A stretch of 64,000 bases of DNA from Forficula auricularia (Eukaryota; Arthropoda; Insecta; Dermaptera; Forficulidae), in NCBI GenBank assembly GCA_024734495.1, contig JALMQS010000075.1:5316832-5380831 (forward strand). The letters run 5' to 3'. The position numbers and the translations under genes are program-made. Below the pieces are notes generated by a model. It was not told the DNA's origin. It ran no database searches and saw only the letters and a program-made list of their open reading frames with translations. Position 1 is the stretch's first letter. Every line of letters begins with the position of its first letter. This document shows, piece by piece, positions 60,299 to 64,000 of this stretch.

Positions 60299-62589
60299 TT
60301 CTTTTGTTTTTTTGTTATTAATTGTATGTAGTATAAAGCCGATTGGCGTTTAAAATAAATAAATATGTGCTCAAAATTGCCACCTTGGACTGCAATACAT
60401 TTACGCAGTCGTTTGCGAAAATTGCCGACGATGGTCGCACACTGTTCCACCGTAATCTCATCCCAAGCACGAGTCAGCGCCGTTTTCAGTTGGCCCACTG
60501 TAGCGTATCTAGTAGCAGAGACTTCTTCTTCCAGGATGGTCCACACCGATAGTCCATCGGGTTGAGATCGGGCGAGGTGTGCGGTCAAACAACCTTGCCC
60601 CAAAAACCGGGAAACAGCTCTTCGCAGACGGCGATTGTCGAGTTGGCCGAATGCGCCGGAGCCCAGTCTTGTTGAAGCGCCAATCCATCTGGGCCTAATT
60701 GCTGCGACGCGGAGGACTCGTTGCTTTTTGACATTTCTTTCGATCAAGATCAGCAGCGCCTTCCGTTCGGCTAAAACCATAATCGAGGCCGGAAAATGGC
60801 TGCGGACGATGGTTGTTGCGGCCACAGTCTTCTGCTGTACTTTTTTGAGCAACTGCCGGCAATTCTGGCGATAAAAATCACAGTGTGCGACCATCGTTGA
60901 CAATTTTTGCAAGCGACTACGTAAATCTATTGCAGTCCAAGGTGGCAATTTTGAGCACATATTGTTACCGTTGAAGTATTTAGAAAAATTCCGGGAATTT
61001 TATGGTCAATCTGTATATGAGCTGTTCACTGCACATATCGATTAACTCCACTTTTTAAAATATCTCAAATTTAAGTGTCAGAGCACTTGGTTCAGTCATA
61101 GCTTTTTATATTTATAATAAATTTCCAAAATAATAAAGATTAACACCATTAAACTACAAAAAATTTGGCCATTGAATAATAAATAATGTAATAATGTACA
61201 TTACTCGTTTCTCCACTATTTGTTTTATGGAGTTAATCGATTAGTGGAGTGAACGGCTCATACCTATATATGTCGTGGTCCCATGGTGAAACACATGATA
61301 TTAATGGCAAGGTATTTCAAAGAAATATTCTTGTAATATTATTTTAATAATAAGTACTGAAAACACATTTTGGGGCCCTTTCGCCCCTTTAATACGAATA
61401 GCATTAATTTGTTTTGTAACCAGTTTGCTATTATATCAGTAAAAGGAAAACATCTAATCGGATATTTGAACCCATGAGAAATAACAGATTAAATATTTAT
61501 AATCAAAAAGATTGATGATGAAGGTCAAACCTTCGAAACTATAATCTCAAAAAAATAAATGATATATACAGTGCCGTAACTAGCCTTTTATGCGCCTTTG
61601 AAAAAAGTATAGGTACTTGGTAGAATTTTGGATAAGTATATTGTCGCTTTAGAGTGTAAACCTGCTAACTCACAACAAGGAAATTTTACAGAGCAGAGAA
61701 AAACAAACAAAATTTAATATTGTTGTTATGGAAAGAAATTTTTTCACATTTTTTTTCTACAACTTATGATCGTAATTTTAAGTAGCAGTTTTACTTGGAA
61801 GATGCTGCTATCTTTTTCTTTCGAACGATATTAATATGTCATATTTGATAAAAATGGATTTAGCAGGTTTACACTCTAAGGCAACGATATATTAATATGG
61901 TTCGAAAGAAAAAGAGATGCAGGCATCTTACAAGTAAAACTGCTACTTAAAACTACGATCGTAAGTTGTAGAAAAAATGTGAAAAAATGGTTCCTTTCCA
62001 TAACAACAATATTAAATTTTGTTTGCTTTTCTCTGTCCTGTAAAATTTCCTTGTTGTGAGTTAACAGGTTTACACTCTAAGGCGACGATATATATATGGT
62101 AAATTAGGTAAAAAACAAACACTGGCGCTACTCGAGGAGAAAAATAAAAATCACTCATAATAAAAATAACTTCGGTCAAATGAATTATTCCTATGGAGTT
62201 ATTGAAAAATTAATGTTGGATGCATCAAATCTATCTTCTACTCTTATTAAACGAGCAAAAATTGGATATATATTTGTATCTTATTTCTATTTTGAAAACG
62301 GCTCTACCGATTTTGATGAAACCATGATGGAGGTGCAGTGGTGGGGCGAAGTGCGGAGGTTTCGGGGGGGGGGGGGGTCCAGGGGGCTTGTACTATATTT
62401 ATTTGTATTTTTTTTAATTTGGTTACCGTGCATCGCTCGGTGGCTCCAGGTACTATTAAATTAAACTATACATTAATTATTGAATTATGCATGAGTCAAA
62501 ACTTGGTCCTGGTCTGGTCATTTCTGCGCCTCTCCAGGGTCTGCGCCCTGTGCCTAGGCACCGCTGGCACTCCCCTAGTTACGGCACTG

Positions 62590-62622
<33 letters not shown>

Positions 62623-63188
62623 TTGTTATACTATATATTATGTTTATTTGCATCAAGTAAAAGATGATTCATTGATTTCTCTTTATGCTATTAAAATAAC
62701 TGCACTATTCAAATTGGATGATCTAATCGGGTTCGGATGCTTTCAACATGACAAACGATACAAGGAAAAGTATTAAATAAAATAACAATCTAAGAAAAAT
62801 ACATACCTCTACGAAATTTCCTACGTATAATTCCTCCAAGGAGACATACAAGTCCATAACAATATTCGCTCCTTTGGGAGTTTCTTGATTATTTGAGCCA
62901 CCAGAAAAGCTAAATCCGAAATCTCCAAAAAAACTTGCAAACGGATCATTTCCATTCATCATGCCGTCCTTTTTAAGGCACTCCTCGCCACACCGATCGT
63001 ACATTTCTCTTTTATCCGAATCCGAAAGTACTTCATAAGCCGCCCCTAAATCTTGGAATTTTTTTGAAGCATCCGGATCATCTTGATTTTTATCAGGATG
63101 CAATTCTCGTGCTAAACGTCTATAAGCTTTTTTAATTTGATTTGTATTGGCATTTCTGGGTACTTCAAGTATTGAATAAAAATCTCGC
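51136..63188 (-). CDS. DNAJB11: DNAJB11/ERdj3 ER co-chaperone, signal-peptide exon outside window
   Basis: DNAJB11 is an ER-lumenal Hsp40 that delivers unfolded proteins to BiP. Five exons: 63188-62807 ([16 protein letters not shown] motif in [29 protein letters not shown] region [18 protein letters not shown]); 59336-59194 (cysteine pairs KCNCRQEM and CDECPNV); 56311-56059 ([40 protein letters not shown]); 54275-54116 ([28 protein letters not shown]); 51203-51136 ([21 protein letters not shown]). Lengths sum to a continuous frame of 334 residues, close to the human mature protein. The third exon lacks an AG acceptor: it would follow TTTTTCAA, and no in-frame AG is available. The first visible exon starts after TTTTAG in mid-codon, so the signal-peptide exon is beyond 63188 and was not found before 64000. 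Confidence 0.95.
51415..51492 (-). repeat. tRNA-like sequence inside DNAJB11 3' flank/intron 4
   Basis: On the minus strand TGGTCTAATGGCTGATGCC (A-box-like) and CGGTTCGATTCTAGG (B-box-like) are spaced about as in a tRNA. An acceptor-stem pairing is not convincing (TTACATT against AGGGTAA), so it is probably tRNA-derived rather than a functional tRNA. Confidence 0.4.
52150..52645. repeat. Head-to-head hammerhead repeat pair in DNAJB11 intron 4
   Basis: Inverted arms of about 225 bp (52155-52375 and 52400-52625) share AATTGGATGTTGATGAAGGC, ACTATATCAGTTTTATTATT and GAAAAGTCAATGAAAGTATA. The left core is broken (GAAC for GAAA); the right core is intact. Related to the 1037-1140 fragment (TGGATATTGATGAAGCAGTC). 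Confidence 0.7.
52497..52537 (+). ncRNA. Hammerhead ribozyme motif, intact core
   Basis: CTGAAGA (52501-52507), AGGAGA-GTAAA-TCTCC stem II, GAAAC (52524-52528), GTC (52529-52531). Stem I can form between GTTACC before and GGTTATC after the core. Confidence 0.75.
52660..53197. mobile_element. Truncated copy of the TTAA element
   Basis: Reverse-oriented copy of about 530 bp of 37101-37620, ending CGCGAAACAACTACCTTAA at 53197. The other end is lost at about 52665. Confidence 0.6.
53275..53830. repeat. Second copy of the inverted tRNA-like SINE unit
   Basis: Shares TTCCAGCGCCTCCCAATCGA, GAAAAGATTATTTTTATTAC and GGATCAGCCGGGGCTCGAA with 160-480. The minus-strand tRNA-like part is TAGCTTGGTGGATATAGGAG ... 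GGGTTCGAGCCCC (about 53450-53530). The 5' arm sequence is present twice (53285 and 53655). Confidence 0.6.
54415..54640 (-). pseudogene. LINE family L-A 3' fragment
   Basis: Minus-strand 3' end with [24 protein letters not shown] tail (encoding [13 protein letters not shown]), 3'UTR (CACCTTTTTGGTGTAACTCT) and CATCATTTTCATT at 54415-54428. Truncated at 54640. Confidence 0.75.
54680..55782 (+). mobile_element. Helitron-like non-autonomous element with a nested MITE
   Basis: Starts TTATTATATTAAACGAGCAA and GATCGGGTTCTAGAAAACGG; ends ACCGAGCATCGCTCGGTGGC, CAGGTACT at 55782. A MITE with ends AAAAGGGACCTAGTGTGT (about 55335) and ACACACTAGGTCCCTTTT (about 55733) sits in its G-rich 3' part. No coding frame. 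DNAJB11 intron 3. Confidence 0.7.
57381..57410 (-). ncRNA. Hammerhead ribozyme motif of the Penelope-like element
   Basis: On the minus strand CTGACGA (57405-57399), TGAG-TTAAGAG-CTC stem-loop, GAAA (57384-57381), TATATAG. Lies downstream of the GIY-YIG coding fragment on the same strand, the direct link between the ribozyme repeats and a Penelope-like element. Confidence 0.6.
57770..58465 (-). pseudogene. Penelope-like element C-terminus with GIY-YIG endonuclease
   Basis: The minus-strand frame 58455-57960 encodes [34 protein letters not shown], and [20 protein letters not shown] with GRSFNQR and EHMRSL: the GVY...YIG pattern of the GIY-YIG nuclease plus the Cys-containing linker typical of Penelope-like elements. 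After a frame change near 57960, [32 protein letters not shown] and [10 protein letters not shown] complete the C-terminus. The RT domain is absent, so it is 5' truncated and broken. Confidence 0.85.
59575..60363 (+). pseudogene. Non-LTR RT C-terminal fragment with internal tandem duplication
   Basis: Encodes [40 protein letters not shown] and, after a frame change, [20 protein letters not shown] with [15 protein letters not shown]. This is the C-terminal tail of a second, jockey/CR1-like LINE family. Positions 59695-59906 are repeated at 59907-60118 (212-bp tandem). It ends in AAATAAATAAAT and carries a (TA)n run. Inserted into the mariner element. Confidence 0.75.
60233..60295. repeat. (TA)n microsatellite
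   Basis: About 31 uninterrupted TA units in the 3' part of the LINE fragment. Causes a long artefactual Tyr-Ile frame. Confidence 0.95.
61016..61263. mobile_element. Short MITE with TATGAGC-GTTCACT ends
   Basis: TATGAGCTGTTCACTGCAC (61016) mirrors GTGAACGGCTCATA (61263), continuing to ATCGATTAACTCCA on each side. 248 bp, abutting the mariner element. 61264-61500 shows nothing recognised. Confidence 0.6.
61505..61550 (+). ncRNA. Degenerate hammerhead (ACTATAATC)
   Basis: TTGATGA, TGAAGGTCAAACCTTC, GAAA, ACTATAATC: first core base C changed to T and GTC changed to ATC relative to the 22280 copy. Probably inactive. Confidence 0.35.
61569..62589. mobile_element. TIR element with CAGTGCCGTAACTAG ends, palindromic, hosting a Helitron
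   Basis: CAGTGCCGTAACTAG (61569) mirrors CTAGTTACGGCACTG (62589), flanked by TA. The inner part is a palindrome (61646-61840 and 61877-62085 share CAGGTTTACACTCTAA and TCTGTCCTGTAAAATTTCC-like arms). A short Helitron-like element (62233-62454) is inserted before the right end. Non-coding. In DNAJB11 intron 1. Confidence 0.7.
62233..62454 (+). mobile_element. Short Helitron-like element
   Basis: Starts TACTCTTATTAAACGAGC, includes ACGGCTCTACCGATTTTGAT, a G-run (62365-62377), and ends GTGCATCGCTCGG hairpin with CAGGTACT at 62454. At 222 bp it is the smallest intact-ended copy. Confidence 0.65.
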
Positions 63189-63289
63189 CTAAAAGAAAAA
63201 ATATATATATACATATAGAAAAGAAAAATTAATTATTCATTGTTTTTTAATATAATAAAAAAATACAAATCTTTATAAAACAATCTTGG

Positions 63290-63360
63290 AACGAGTGATT
63301 TTGAAACTAGAAATTCTCCTGAAACGTCTAGTTTTAAAATAACTCGTTCCAAGATTGTTT
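63290..63360. repeat. Inverted repeat with degenerate GAAACGTC core
   Basis: AAAACAATCTTGGAACGAGT is mirrored by ACTCGTTCCAAGATTGTTTT around TCTCCTGAAACGTCTAG. A CTCC-GAAACGTC remnant is visible but not CTGANGA, so only a ribozyme relic. Confidence 0.3.
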
Positions 63361-63504
63361 TATAAATATTAAAAAATTTGATACTTCACTGCTTGAATTG
63401 TTTATCTGTAGAAAAGTTTTGACTAAAGTCCCTGGAGCCGGGGTTGATAAACCAGTGTAAATTACACCAAATGGGTAGAATGAATATTTTGGGTATAAAG
63501 AAGG

Positions 63505-64000
63505 CTATATATATATATATATATATACTAGCTGCAAGGCCTGCCTTCGGGGGCCTCTTGTAACCAGAGGCTCATCCCTGGACCCCCACTCCCCCTCGAA
63601 ACTCACCCAGCATCCCCACCCACACCATCACCCCAATGTACAGACAAAACCTTAATTTTATATATATAGATGTTTTAATTTAAATTGGTAACCATGACGA
63701 CTGTTTTTGTTGGGGGACAGACATAAATAGGTACATAGATACATAGACAGGCACAAATGCCTTTTAGTAGTATGTGATATAGGTACAGATACAGAGAGAA
63801 ATGTCCTTTAGTACCCCTGTACCGCATCCCTGACTTCCCACCTTCATTCGCCCTGGACCCATCCCCCACCCCTGGGGACGGACAACATAGGTATATATAC
63901 AGACACTAAATGCCCTTTAGTAGCCCCCTGGATATAGGTACAGAAACAGAAAGAAATACCCTTTAGTACCTGCCAACCCCCACCCCTGGATCCCACCTCC
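63505..64000. repeat. C-rich degenerate tandem repeat at the window end
   Basis: After a (TA)n run, blocks with AAATGCCTTTTAGTA, ATAGGTACAGATACAGAGAG and CCACCCCTGGA recur at intervals of about 100-125 bases. Begins CTAGCTGCAAGGCCTGCCTT. It continues past the window. No exon of DNAJB11 is visible here. Confidence 0.5.

Larger units (their letters stand above)
59405..61013 (-). mobile_element. mariner-type transposon, defective, with an inverted duplication of its 3' end
   Basis: TIRs CAGAGTGACCATAAATTTCC (59405) and its mirror ending ATGGTCAATCTG (61013), TA-flanked. Minus-strand transposase traces: [65 protein letters not shown], spread over different frames. The 60364-60450 stretch encoding the transposase C-terminus is repeated in reverse at 60870-60960 next to the right TIR, where the transposase N-terminus should be. 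A LINE fragment (59575-60363) is nested near the C-terminus. Confidence 0.8.

Noticed and set aside
60202..60960. 252-residue continuous frame on the minus strand
   Set aside because: Crosses three mariner frames and the (TA)n run, and begins in an inverted copy of its own end; only parts are true transposase frame.

Overview
This is an AT-rich, intron-containing animal nuclear window dominated by transposable elements. The gene content (SNW1, CCDC113, NEDD8, DHX33, DNAJB11) is metazoan. Long repeat-filled introns, Penelope-like elements, Helitron-like repeats, jockey/CR1-like LINEs and the widespread CCGACTTCAAAAAAGGAG repeat suggest an arthropod, probably an insect. The species cannot be named from sequence alone, and no prokaryotic or organellar features are visible.

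Layout. 1-3001 (+): last two coding exons of SNW1/SKIP and its 3' end. 3.1-7.3 kb: a short MITE, a 2.5-kb degenerate tandem repeat and a dispersed repeat. 7355-17111 (-): a coiled-coil gene best matched to the ciliary protein CCDC113/CFAP263, three exons, with two apparent homopolymer frameshifts. 17.4-20.1 kb: repeats, including a 107-bp tandem array between 213-bp direct repeats. 20389-24140 (+): complete four-exon NEDD8 with a one-residue tail. 25.0-25.3 kb: a broken SWIM zinc-finger fragment. 26872-45030 (-): complete 13-exon DHX33 (681 codons in frame), whose introns carry two hAT elements with perfect 8-bp target duplications, a SINE with a perfect 12-bp duplication inside a jockey relic, Helitron-like repeats and ribozyme repeats. 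47.9-48.6 kb (-): two exons of an unrecognised membrane protein. 51136-63188 (-): DNAJB11/ERdj3, five exons, signal-peptide exon beyond the right edge. 63.5-64 kb: degenerate tandem repeat.

The most interesting material lies between the exons. Many short repeats carry hammerhead-ribozyme cores (CTGANGA, stem II, GAAA, then GTC or a similar NUH triplet). They fall in several sequence families and are repeatedly arranged as head-to-head inverted pairs. The window also holds a Penelope-like GIY-YIG endonuclease fragment (57.8-58.5 kb) with its own downstream hammerhead, so the simplest reading is that the pairs are terminal repeats of several Penelope-like families, many without coding sequence nearby. 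Nested insertions give a relative chronology at several sites.

The host genes do not form an operon-like unit. SNW1 acts in splicing and transcription, NEDD8 in cullin neddylation, DHX33 in rRNA synthesis and RNA helicase functions, DNAJB11 in ER folding and CCDC113 in cilia. All boundaries were read by eye from splice signals and remembered family conservation; no alignment was run.
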